This document shows, in pieces, positions 1 through 5,697 of a stretch of DNA of 5,697 bases. The notes under the pieces are model-generated. The model saw only the letters and a program-made list of their open reading frames with translations. It ran no database searches and was not told the origin of the DNA. Source of the DNA: Verrucomicrobiota bacterium. GTDB lineage: Bacteria > Verrucomicrobiota > Verrucomicrobiia > Chthoniobacterales > JAFAMB01. Where the stretch lies: assembly GCA_019241095.1 (NCBI GenBank), contig JAFAXJ010000602.1, positions 1 through 5,697 of the forward strand, read 5' to 3'. The translations under genes and the position numbers were made by a program. Within the stretch, counting starts at the first letter, position 1. Every line of letters starts with the position of its first letter.

Positions 1-533
1 CACGCACCGCAGAACTCGATTCCGTGGCTGCCGGAAACGCCTTTGCCAAGGGTGAAGGAGGCATGAGTACAAACTGGTTTGGTTTTGCCGCGCTTTGCGA
101 AACCGCTGTGGAAAGCGTAGTTCGTGGCAAGGTCAATGTTGTGCCTCTGCCGGTCGAACCGGCCGGCGTGGCAAGCGCATCGCTTAATGTGTATTGGATG
201 CTCGGAATTGCATCGGGAAGTCGCCAGAAAGAGATCGCTTTCGATTTTCTGAGTTATTGCGCTAACCCGGCTAGTGATCGCCTACTCACGTTGGAAGGGG
301 CAATCGGATGCCGAAAGTCTACCTGGCGCGATCCGGAGGTCAATTCTCGCATTCCGTTCTTCAAAGAGCTCGAGAAACTTCATCAATTTGCCCGCGAGCT
401 GCCGAGATTACCTCATTTTCCGAAGATCGCCTCGTTAATCGACCGACTGGTCTGTTCCGTCCGAGATTCTCAAGATGCAATCCCGGAACTGTTATCCCAT
501 TCCCAGCAGGAGTCCGCAATGCTGGGCTTTTGA
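1..533 (+). CDS. CUT1-type sugar ABC transporter solute-binding protein, C-terminal part (5' truncated by window)
   Basis: The frame is open from base 3 to a TGA at 531-533, giving 176 residues. Family members are usually about 400-430 residues, so this is roughly the last 40%. Seen in sequence: a WFGFAALCETAVESVVRGKV stretch, then VPLPVEPAG, a tryptophan/tyrosine-bearing LNVYWMLGIASGSRQ strand, KEIAFDFLSYCANPASDRLL, GAIGCRKSTWRDPEV and a late LPRLPHFPKI segment. These match the order of elements in the C-terminal lobe of family 1 extracellular solute-binding proteins (SBP_bac_1, UgpB/MalE class), where residues after the hinge close over the sugar and a 'x-x-R-x-S-x-x-x-D-P-E-V' loop is common. 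The role is periplasmic capture of a sugar or sugar derivative for a CUT1 importer; the substrate cannot be read. A GTG at 24 is in frame but lies inside the conserved domain, so it is not the start. No permease or ATPase of the CUT1 type follows, so the partners must be upstream or elsewhere. Confidence 0.85.
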   Translation, partial: RTAELDSVAAGNAFAKGEGGMSTNWFGFAALCETAVESVVRGKVNVVPLPVEPAGVASASLNVYWMLGIASGSRQKEIAFDFLSYCANPASDRLLTLEGAIGCRKSTWRDPEVNSRIPFFKELEKLHQFARELPRLPHFPKIASLIDRLVCSVRDSQDAIPELLSHSQQESAMLGF

Positions 534-628
534 CTGCTGGTTAGAATAAACTTTCAAACGAAATAGCTTAGCAGCCAACTATATCGAAACCTAAGACCGT
601 CATAGCCCTCAACCGAAACCCAGCTCCT

Positions 629-1696
629 ATGAGCTTAAAGATAGTCCCTGAAAACATGTTAAATACACTGTTTAGTTCGTGGAACGTTTCCCCTACCCTT
701 CCCGACGCTCTAGCGAGGCTCGGAAATGAGACGTGGCGATCCCGCGTAATAACCGCATGCGGTGTGTTAAGCTTTAGCGCAGCTACCCTTCTGCTGACGT
801 CGACAATAAATGCCAAAGATATTACCCTTGGAGCTGTACAGATGGTGGCGGAACACGAATGGTTCCGCACAATTGAGCTAGGCATGAAGGCGGCTGCCGA
901 GAAAGAGGGCGCAAAAGTGCTCGTCGGCAACGCTCGAGGCCAAGTCGATACCGAAGCTCAATTAGTCGATAATTTCGTCGGACGCGGAGTGGATGCCGTT
1001 ATCATCAGCGCATTAAATCCGAGCAGCTCGGTTCCGGCTTTGAAGCGGGCCGTTGATGACGGCGTGAAACTAATCAATTACAATACCACGATCGACTCAC
1101 CGATCATGACAACATTTGTAGGAGTCGATAATTCGGAGCTCGGAGCCCAAATGGGTCGTTACGTTGCCGATTACGTGAAGAACAAAATGGGCGGCACAGC
1201 CAAAATCGCGCTGATTGAGATCCAGAAATATGAGGCAGGGCGCCAGAGGCGGGATGGCTTTGTAAAAGAAATATCCCAAGTACCAGGCATATCAATTGTG
1301 GCCGAGCAGGAAGGCGAGTTGCCGGACCCGGCCGCGAATGTAGTTGAGACGATCTTGCAAGGTCATCCGGAGACTCAACTACTCTGGGCGGCTAACGAGG
1401 GAGGATTAGTAGGTGCGATTACCGGAGCAAAACCGAGCGCCGGTAAAGTCAAAATCTTTGGAACAGATATGAGTTTGCAGGTCGCGAATGCGTTGCTTAA
1501 TCCTGGTAGCGGGTTACTAGCAGTATCTACCCAGGATCCTTACACGATAGGTTACACCTCGGCCGAGCTGGCGATAGCCAAAGTGAAGGGGGAAAAAACT
1601 CCTGCCAAGGTGCTTGTGCCCTTGCAGATGTTTACGGCAGATAATCCTGATGCGGTCAGAGCATATATAGCAAAGTACCAGGCCTTGGCTCACTGA
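629..1696 (+). CDS. CUT2-type sugar ABC transporter periplasmic substrate-binding protein (RbsB-like, Peripl_BP_4)
   Basis: 355 residues from ATG 629, ending in TGA at 1694-1696. The mature part resembles ribose/galactose-type binding proteins (periplasmic binding protein type 1 fold, Pfam Peripl_BP_4). It starts KDITLGAVQ and continues with EWFRTIELGMKAAAEK (77-92), GVDAVIIS (120-127), VGVDNSELGAQMGRYVADY, a GRQRRDGF loop (204-211, where family arginines contact ligand), a WAANEGG element (253-259), GTDMS (278-282) and QDPYTIGY (302-309). The usual asparagine-aspartate pair of the ligand site appears here as N256-E257, so the ligand may differ from ribose. A hydrophobic segment at about 40-60 with INA before K63 looks like a Sec signal peptide cleaved after A62. 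The leader before it (about 38 residues) is unusually long, and neither ATG 629 nor ATG 656 has a clear Shine-Dalgarno, so the true start is doubtful (see the site at 715-749). The gene is followed after 33 bases by its ATPase and then the permease. Substrate unknown. Confidence 0.88.
   Translation: MSLKIVPENMLNTLFSSWNVSPTLPDALARLGNETWRSRVITACGVLSFSAATLLLTSTINAKDITLGAVQMVAEHEWFRTIELGMKAAAEKEGAKVLVGNARGQVDTEAQLVDNFVGRGVDAVIISALNPSSSVPALKRAVDDGVKLINYNTTIDSPIMTTFVGVDNSELGAQMGRYVADYVKNKMGGTAKIALIEIQKYEAGRQRRDGFVKEISQVPGISIVAEQEGELPDPAANVVETILQGHPETQLLWAANEGGLVGAITGAKPSAGKVKIFGTDMSLQVANALLNPGSGLLAVSTQDPYTIGYTSAELAIAKVKGEKTPAKVLVPLQMFTADNPDAVRAYIAKYQALAH
715..749 (+). promoter_or_regulatory. Shine-Dalgarno plus out-of-frame ATG near the expected signal-peptide start
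   Basis: GAGG at 715-718 sits 7 bases before ATG at 726-728, an ideal initiation spacing. That ATG is not in the frame of the binding-protein gene: it reads MRRGDPA and meets TAA at 747-749, with a second TAA directly after. Adding one base between 729 and 746 would join it to the binding-protein frame at RSRVITACG, giving a standard signal peptide of about 30 residues starting MRR and ending at A62 of the long version. The arrangement could be a one-base deletion, a sequencing error, or a tiny leader peptide. Which one cannot be decided from sequence alone. Confidence 0.45.
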
Positions 1697-1699
1697 GCA

Positions 1700-1740
1700 G
1701 CTTGCTAAAAAATCGGGATCTTCCGTCAAGTGCAGCAAGC
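1700..1740 (+). repeat. 7-bp inverted repeat spanning the ATPase start codon
   Basis: GCTTGCT at 1700-1706 is exactly complementary to AGCAAGC at 1734-1740, with 27 bases between. The pair encloses the space between the binding-protein stop and the ATPase, including the GTG start at 1730. A stem here could protect the binding-protein message or lower ATPase translation, which would fit the usual excess of binding protein over ATPase. The stem is short and the loop long, so the role is tentative. Confidence 0.3.
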
Positions 1741-3253
1741 CGATACAGCTCCGCTGTCCAATACAGCTCCGCTTTTAGCGATGCAGGGAATCAGCAAAAG
1801 CTTCCCCGGAGTGCGGGCACTCGAGCATGTGGATTTTGAGCTGAACCCGGCAGAAATCCACGCATTGATCGGTAAGAATGGCGCGGGTAAAAGCACTCTG
1901 ATCAGAATTTTAGGCGGAATCTACCGACCGGATCGTGGACGGATTCTTATTAACGGACAAGAGGTTGAGTTATCTGGGCCAAACGCGGCCATCAGTCTCG
2001 GAATCGCTATTGTACACCAGGAACTCAGCCTTGTTCCTGGGCTAAGTGTTGCTGAGAACATCTTCCTTGGACGTTGGCGGTTGGGGATGCAAGGCTGGAA
2101 GATCCCCTGGCTTCGACTACATCGCCAAGCAAACGAAGTACTCACTCGGCTTACCACAGAGATCGATCTTAGGCAGCGAGTGTCGGAACTGAGCGTAGCG
2201 CAACAGCAAATAATAGAAATCGCTAAGGCTCTTTCGCGTGAGCCGCGCCTTTTGATCATGGACGAGCCCACCTCGTCTCTGTCGCTTATCGACGCTGACC
2301 GTTTGCTAGCCATTGTGACGAGCTTGCCGAAGGCCGGAGTAGCTATCATCTATATCTCGCATCGGCTCGGTGAGGTCGAAAAGATTGCTGACCGGATAAC
2401 AGTTCTGCGCGACGGGCGGACCGTTAATACGTCCATAGCTAGGAACGTTGATCGATCGGGTATCGTTCGACTTATGCTTGGCGAGGAGCTGAGTCGCGCT
2501 CATGCCAGAGCGCCTGCAGAAGCCGCTAGACGCATCGTGTTATCGGTTCGCCATCTCTCACAACAGGGGACCTTGACCGACATATCGTTTGATCTTCACG
2601 AAGGCGAGATTCTCGGAATTGCTGGTCTGGTTGGAGCAGGTCGGAGCGAGTTGGTTCGGGCCATCATCGGGCGTGACCGGATCGATCATGGTGAGATCTT
2701 TGTTGACGGACAGAAAGTTAAGAGACCAACTCCTTCTCGAATGCGCTGTTTGGGGATTGGTTTGACCCCGGAGGACAGAAAGCGGCAAGGAATCGTCTTG
2801 GGATTGTCCGTTCAAGGGAATTTAGTGCTCACGGTTCTGCAGCGCCTGACGAGAGGTTTCTTGGTACAACATCGGACTGAAAAAATGTTAGTTGAACGTA
2901 TAATCAATGAACTGCAAATCAAGGTCTCAAATCCGAGCGTTCCGGTCCGAACACTTTCAGGTGGAAACCAACAAAAGGTAGTCATTGGCAAGTGGCTGGC
3001 GCGCTCACCTCGAGTGCTGATTCTTGATGAACCTACACGTGGTGTCGACGTTCACGCCAAAGCGCAAATATTGGCTATACTGGACGAGTTAGCAGCAAGC
3101 GGTGTCAGTGTTATCTTTATCTCGTCGGAATTGGAGGAGGTTGTAGCTGTCTCTCACCGAATACTAACTATGTCCAAAGGCAGAATTGCGGGAGAGATGG
3201 CTAGCCATCGGACCTCTATGGAAGAGATCATGCTCTCCGCTTCAGGATTCTGA
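1730..3253 (+). CDS. CUT2-type sugar ABC transporter ATP-binding protein, two fused nucleotide-binding domains (RbsA/MglA-like)
   Basis: 507 residues, the usual size for RbsA/MglA/XylG-type ATPases (about 500). It powers the CUT2 importer from the cytoplasmic face. N-terminal domain: Walker A GKNGAGKST (48-56), Q-loop Q97 in VHQELSLVPGLSVAEN, signature LSVAQ (154-158) in the form typical of this family, Walker B LLIMDEPTSSL (D178-E179), and H-loop H211 in YISHR. C-terminal domain: the degenerate Walker A GLVGAGRSE (299-307) expected for this family, full signature LSGGNQQK (409-416), Walker B LILDEPTRGVD (D433-E434), and serine 466 in place of the H-loop histidine, also normal in the second half. 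All catalytic parts of the first domain are intact. The start is taken as GTG 1730; the next in-frame ATG (1781) would begin inside the first beta-strand (AMQGISKSFPGV). No strong Shine-Dalgarno precedes either. The stop TGA (3251-3253) shares its last base with the permease ATG. Substrate cannot be inferred from an ATPase. Confidence 0.95.
   Translation: MQQADTAPLSNTAPLLAMQGISKSFPGVRALEHVDFELNPAEIHALIGKNGAGKSTLIRILGGIYRPDRGRILINGQEVELSGPNAAISLGIAIVHQELSLVPGLSVAENIFLGRWRLGMQGWKIPWLRLHRQANEVLTRLTTEIDLRQRVSELSVAQQQIIEIAKALSREPRLLIMDEPTSSLSLIDADRLLAIVTSLPKAGVAIIYISHRLGEVEKIADRITVLRDGRTVNTSIARNVDRSGIVRLMLGEELSRAHARAPAEAARRIVLSVRHLSQQGTLTDISFDLHEGEILGIAGLVGAGRSELVRAIIGRDRIDHGEIFVDGQKVKRPTPSRMRCLGIGLTPEDRKRQGIVLGLSVQGNLVLTVLQRLTRGFLVQHRTEKMLVERIINELQIKVSNPSVPVRTLSGGNQQKVVIGKWLARSPRVLILDEPTRGVDVHAKAQILAILDELAASGVSVIFISSELEEVVAVSHRILTMSKGRIAGEMASHRTSMEEIMLSASGF
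1742..1777 (+). repeat. 18-bp imperfect tandem repeat at the ATPase N-terminus
   Basis: The 13-base word ATACAGCTCCGCT occurs at 1742-1754 and again at 1760-1772, exactly 18 bases apart, so the duplication is in frame. It encodes the doubled TAPLSN / TAPLLA in residues 6-17, before the ATPase fold begins. It looks like a small slippage duplication in a non-essential leader and probably has no effect on ATP hydrolysis. Confidence 0.7.
3244..3247 (+). promoter_or_regulatory. Ribosome-binding site of the permease gene
   Basis: AGGA lies 5 bases before the ATG at 3253 and inside the last codons of the ATPase gene. Together with the TGATG stop/start overlap it supports 3253 as the permease start and implies translational coupling to the ATPase. 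Confidence 0.6.
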
Positions 3254-4251
3254 TGAAGTCGCAAATGGATAGTGTCGTCAAACAGGTTGCGGCAAAGACA
3301 AAGCCGAAATTATACCTTGATTCAGTTAGTCGAAGTATTCTCTTTTTGCTGGTTGCCTACGCGCTCATGTGTTTTTTTCTGAGCCTGATTGCTCCTAACT
3401 TTTTCAGTATTCGCAACGTCACTAACGTTCTGCGTCAGATGTCGATGATCGGCATAATTGGGGTGGGTATGACGATGGTAATCATTTCAGGAGAGATCGA
3501 TCTCAGCGTCGGTTCCACGGCAGCCTTCTCAGGTGTGCTCTGTGCCTTGATGACTGTGCAATGGAAGATGCCCTTTGCCTTGGCGGCGCTCTTTACTGTT
3601 ACGATCGCTTGCTGCTGCGGCTTCCTTATTGGGCTATTGCGAGTGGTTGTACGGATCCCAAGCTTTATCACCTCGTTAGCGCTGCTAACCGGTCTCCGCA
3701 GCGGGGCCTTCCTTTTAAGCGGCGGTTTTTCTATATCACCATTGCCAAGCTATATCGATTTTTTAGGAAACGGAATGGTTGGGCCGTTTCCTATCCCGGT
3801 TGTCCTTATGGGATTCCTCTATGTGGTTGGCTTTATTGTTATGTCTGATACACCGTGGGGGCGCGCAGTGTACGCAGTTGGCGGGAACGAGGAAGCCGCT
3901 CGGCTGTCTGGGATAGTAGTACCACAGATCAAATTAGGGGTATTTATCATTACCGCCGCACTGGCTTCGATTGCAGGGCTCATCCTCGCCTCTCGGCTAA
4001 ACTCCGGTACCCCAACGGTTGCACAAGGCTGGGAACTCGACGTCATTGCGGCCGTTATCATTGGTGGCACCAGTCTTTTTGGCGGAAGCGGGAACGTTTT
4101 AGGTACGCTTTTAGGCGCTTTATTTATGGCAACACTGCAAAATGGGATGGTACTGATGGGTTTACCTCCATTTAGCCAAGGTGTTGTCAGTGGAATTGTT
4201 ATCCTGGCCGCAGTCGTGATGGGGGCTCTGCAGAGCAGAACGGCAAGTTAA
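3253..4251 (+). CDS. CUT2-type sugar ABC transporter permease (RbsC-like, BPD_transp_2)
   Basis: 332 residues, the normal length for RbsC/YtfT-type inner-membrane permeases (about 320-340). It forms the translocation channel, probably as a homodimer since only one permease gene is present. Seen in sequence: a basic cytoplasmic N-terminus; hydrophobic helices at about 28-47, 63-79, 85-102, 107-130, 137-158, 178-197, 227-247, 264-298 (two short ones) and 308-326; the family hallmark SGEIDLSVGS (79-88); the cytoplasmic coupling loop GRAVYAVGGNEEAARLSGI (203-221) that docks on the ATPase; and ELDVIAAVIIGGTSLFGGSG (261-280), another strongly conserved RbsC-family block. The start ATG overlaps the ATPase stop by one base, so the two are co-translated. 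It is the last gene of the importer operon; a 470-base gap follows. Intact and ordinary in every visible respect. Substrate unknown. Confidence 0.95.
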   Translation: MKSQMDSVVKQVAAKTKPKLYLDSVSRSILFLLVAYALMCFFLSLIAPNFFSIRNVTNVLRQMSMIGIIGVGMTMVIISGEIDLSVGSTAAFSGVLCALMTVQWKMPFALAALFTVTIACCCGFLIGLLRVVVRIPSFITSLALLTGLRSGAFLLSGGFSISPLPSYIDFLGNGMVGPFPIPVVLMGFLYVVGFIVMSDTPWGRAVYAVGGNEEAARLSGIVVPQIKLGVFIITAALASIAGLILASRLNSGTPTVAQGWELDVIAAVIIGGTSLFGGSGNVLGTLLGALFMATLQNGMVLMGLPPFSQGVVSGIVILAAVVMGALQSRTAS

Positions 4252-4356
4252 TCCGCTTCGTCCTGATCGCTACTTTCGGCCCTGCTGGCAAAAATCTTAC
4301 CTGATCTCAACAAAGCTCGGAAATGACCTTCGGAGTTAATCGACAGCTTCATGATC

Positions 4357-4382
4357 TCTGTTGAAACAGAACTATTTGTTCT
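4357..4382. promoter_or_regulatory. Candidate operator: two overlapping inverted repeats
   Basis: TCTGTT (4357-4362), two bases, then AACAGA (4365-4370) form a perfect 14-base palindromic element. Overlapping its right arm, AGAAC (4368-4372) pairs with GTTCT (4378-4382) across 5 bases. Short two-fold symmetric sites in the gap before a catabolic gene are typical of repressor operators (LacI, GntR or similar), but no regulator gene is in the window and the sequence does not match an operator I recognise. No promoter could be placed beside it, and denD begins about 340 bases away. Confidence 0.3.
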
Positions 4383-4611
4383 TAGGCGAACAGACGTACG
4401 GGCCCGCTAACGTCAGGAAGTGGAAAAATTCCTTTCCGTTCAGCTTGGCCTGCGGCGCTGTCCCCCCAGTCACCGTTCTATCTCCGTTCCAATCCCAACC
4501 GGTGAAGAAGAGGGCCACGTAGTGCATCTCCTTCGTCGAGATCTGCTTGGACGCCGAACTTCTGTCGGCGAAATGAAAGTAGAGGTTTGGGGGTACGGAA
4601 GCAATGGTCAA
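4372..4611 (-). CDS. Possible small hypothetical protein or gene remnant
   Basis: 79 codons from TTG 4611 to TAG at 4372-4374; a stop lies two codons upstream of the TTG. I do not recognise the protein. It is rich in aromatic residues and has a notable middle part, YVALFFTGWDWNGDRTVTGG, with a short C-terminal tail ending in CSPKNK; no signal peptide or membrane helix is evident. Support for coding: by hand count about 56 of 78 sense codons end in G or C. The antisense plus-strand frame looks closer to half (impression, not counted). An AAGGAG on the minus strand lies directly before ATG 4527 (too close) and 9 bases before an in-frame GTG at 4518, which would give a 49-residue product. It points against the flanking genes and has no partner. 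It may be the tail of a degraded gene or a chance frame. Confidence 0.25.
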   Translation of the reverse strand: MTIASVPPNLYFHFADRSSASKQISTKEMHYVALFFTGWDWNGDRTVTGGTAPQAKLNGKEFFHFLTLAGPYVCSPKNK

Positions 4612-4721
4612 ATCGCTTCACTTCCGTCAGGCGACAAAGAATTTTCCAGATTCTTGGCTGTACTTCCGAAAAGCTGGAAAGTTCAATGAACGCGAAAAGA
4701 ATGCATTAAACAACGACCAAC

Positions 4722-5697
4722 ATGAAAGTTCTCATAATCGGGGCGGCCGGTATGATCGGTCGAAAGTTTGCTGAAAAGCTGGTTGAGACCGGCACTCTGG
4801 CAGGCAATAAAGTAACGCGGCTCACGATGGCCGACGTCATTGCGTCGGCGCCGATCGCAAACTCTCCGTTCGAGATCGATGTAGTGACTGCCGATCTGTC
4901 CGTGTCGGAAGCATCGGAGCGTTTGATCGCCACTCAACCGGACATCATCTTTCATCTTGCGGCGATCGTCTCGGGAGAAGCCGAGTCCAACTTCGAAAAG
5001 GGTTACCGCATTAACCTCAGCGGCACCAATCACCTTTTCGAAGCGGTTCGCCGTGCTGGCTACAACCCACGGATCGTCTTTACCAGTTCCATCGCGGTGT
5101 TTGGCGCCCCCTTTCCCGAGGTGATTGGAGACGATTTTTTTACCACTCCGCTAACTTCCTACGGTACACAGAAGGCGATTTGCGAACTCCTGTTGGCAGA
5201 TTATACAAGACGCGGATTTTTCGATGGTATCGGGATTCGTCTCCCGACTGTGTGTGTGCGGCCTGGAAAGCCAAATTTGGCGGCATCCGGCTTTTTCTCG
5301 AACATCATTCGCGAACCCCTGAAGGGCGAAGAAGCCGTGCTACCAGTTCCGGAAACTTTGCGTCACTGGTTTGCTTCGCCACGCTCGGTCGTGGGCTTTT
5401 TATTCCATGCCGCCGAAATCGACGCAACCGCTATCGGTTCACGGCGAAACCTAACGATGCCTGGTCTTTCTGTGACGGTCGGCGAAATGATTGAAAGCCT
5501 CAAACGGGTTGCAGGGGCAGATCGGGCAAAACTTATCCGGCGGGAATCCGATCCCGCCATTGTACGTATGGTTGAAGGATGGCCGCGCAGATTTGACGCT
5601 TCGCGGGCGCTTGCGCTCGGGTTTGAAGCGGAAACGAACTTTGACGATATTATCCGCGCGCATATCGAGGATGAGCACGGCGGCGCATTGCAAAGCT
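4722..5697 (+). CDS. denD: D-erythronate dehydrogenase (DenD-like, extended SDR family), 3' end cut by window
   Basis: The frame runs from ATG 4722 to the window edge without a stop: 325 codons plus one base, close to the full length of DenD (about 325-330). Extended short-chain dehydrogenase with an N-terminal Rossmann fold: NAD-binding GAAGMIG (7-13), FHLAAIVSGEAE (77-88), strand VFTSSIAVFGAPFPE (119-133) with the catalytic serine region at 122-123, and the catalytic pair Y147/K151 in TSYGTQK. Then GIGIRLPTVCVRPGKPN (169-185), LRHWFASPR (213-221), RRNLTMPGLSVTVGE (241-255) and FDASRALALGF (291-301), all of which I recognise from the DenD subgroup. Known role of the family: NAD-dependent oxidation of D-erythronate to 2-oxo-tetronate in the cytoplasm. 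OtnI (isomerase), OtnK (DUF1537 kinase) and OtnC (decarboxylating aldolase-like) then act on the product to give dihydroxyacetone phosphate. None of those genes is in the window; they may follow to the right. No Shine-Dalgarno is visible before the ATG, but the fold begins right at it (MKVLIIGAAG), so the start is firm. Related uronate or UDP-sugar epimerases are less likely. Confidence 0.85.
   Translation, partial: MKVLIIGAAGMIGRKFAEKLVETGTLAGNKVTRLTMADVIASAPIANSPFEIDVVTADLSVSEASERLIATQPDIIFHLAAIVSGEAESNFEKGYRINLSGTNHLFEAVRRAGYNPRIVFTSSIAVFGAPFPEVIGDDFFTTPLTSYGTQKAICELLLADYTRRGFFDGIGIRLPTVCVRPGKPNLAASGFFSNIIREPLKGEEAVLPVPETLRHWFASPRSVVGFLFHAAEIDATAIGSRRNLTMPGLSVTVGEMIESLKRVAGADRAKLIRRESDPAIVRMVEGWPRRFDASRALALGFEAETNFDDIIRAHIEDEHGGALQS

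Larger units (their letters stand above)
4252..4721. other. 470-base gap between the importer operon and denD
   Basis: No confident gene is present. The stretch contains a 14-base palindrome (4357-4370), an overlapping second inverted repeat (4368-4382), and two mutually antisense open frames: a minus-strand one at 4372-4611 and a plus-strand one at 4420-4689. No hairpin followed by a T-run (intrinsic terminator), no tRNA-like fold and no clear -35/-10 pair were found. Because denD has 470 bases of its own upstream space, it may have a separate promoter here. Confidence 0.5.

Noticed and set aside
24..533. GTG at 24 as the start of the first gene
   Set aside because: The frame is open to the window edge and the GTG lies inside the conserved solute-binding domain, so the gene is truncated by the window and not started here.
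299..544. Plus-strand second frame overlapping the first gene
   Set aside because: It overlaps the solute-binding-protein frame, which has clear family motifs. The alternative translation is arginine- and proline-rich with no recognisable feature.
552..563. TTTC / GAAA symmetric site in the gap before the CUT2 binding protein
   Set aside because: Four-base arms are expected by chance, and no well-spaced promoter hexamers accompany it.
4316..4335. Hairpin CTCGGAA / TTCGGAG after the permease as a terminator
   Set aside because: The stem has a G-G mismatch in the middle and no T-run follows, so it does not meet the pattern of an intrinsic terminator.
4393..4414. GACGT / ACGTC inverted repeat around GGGCCC
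   Set aside because: Arms are only 5 bases, the inner palindrome is not centred with the outer one, and no T-run follows. It also lies inside the minus-strand reading frame.
4420..4689. Plus-strand 89-codon frame with GTG start in the gap
   Set aside because: Codon third positions look unbiased, the protein is not recognisable, and it is antisense to a frame with better coding bias. A chance frame is the simplest reading.
4683..5033. Minus-strand frames over the denD gene (and similar shadows over the other genes)
   Set aside because: They lie antisense to genes with clear domain motifs, have no recognisable protein content, and are explained by the codon pattern of the real gene.

Overview
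The window reads as part of a carbohydrate or sugar-acid uptake and catabolism locus. It is probably from an alphaproteobacterium of the Rhizobiales type. This rests on protein style, moderate GC (roughly half by eye), a GTG start on one main gene, and the pairing of sugar ABC transporters with a DenD-type dehydrogenase; no taxonomic marker is present. All four main genes plus the leading fragment lie on the + strand.

Layout: (1) bases 1-533 are the C-terminal part of a CUT1-type (family 1, UgpB/MalE-like) extracellular solute-binding protein whose start lies upstream. (2) 534-628 is a short gap. (3) 629-4251 is a complete three-gene CUT2 (ribose/galactose-type) ABC importer: periplasmic binding protein (629-1696), double-domain ATPase (1730-3253) and membrane permease (3253-4251, overlapping the ATPase stop by one base). 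(4) 4252-4721 is a 470-base gap without a confident gene. It holds a 14-base palindrome and a minus-strand 79-codon reading frame of unknown standing. (5) 4722 to the window end is a nearly complete D-erythronate dehydrogenase (DenD-like) gene that runs off the right edge.

Working model: the CUT2 system imports a small polyol, sugar or sugar acid, and DenD starts the oxidation of a four-carbon acid sugar (D-erythronate to 2-oxo-tetronate, which other enzymes take on to dihydroxyacetone phosphate). The link between transporter and DenD is inferred from adjacency only; the 470-base gap means they may be separate transcription units. The CUT1 fragment belongs to a different transporter whose other parts must lie upstream.

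The main sequence-level oddity is the start of the CUT2 binding protein. The only in-frame ATG starts give an unusually long leader before the signal peptide, while a well-placed Shine-Dalgarno/ATG pair sits one frame off. That pattern suggests a one-base deletion or a sequencing error. I found no tRNA, rRNA, CRISPR array, insertion sequence or convincing terminator, and nothing that amounts to a clearly undescribed system.
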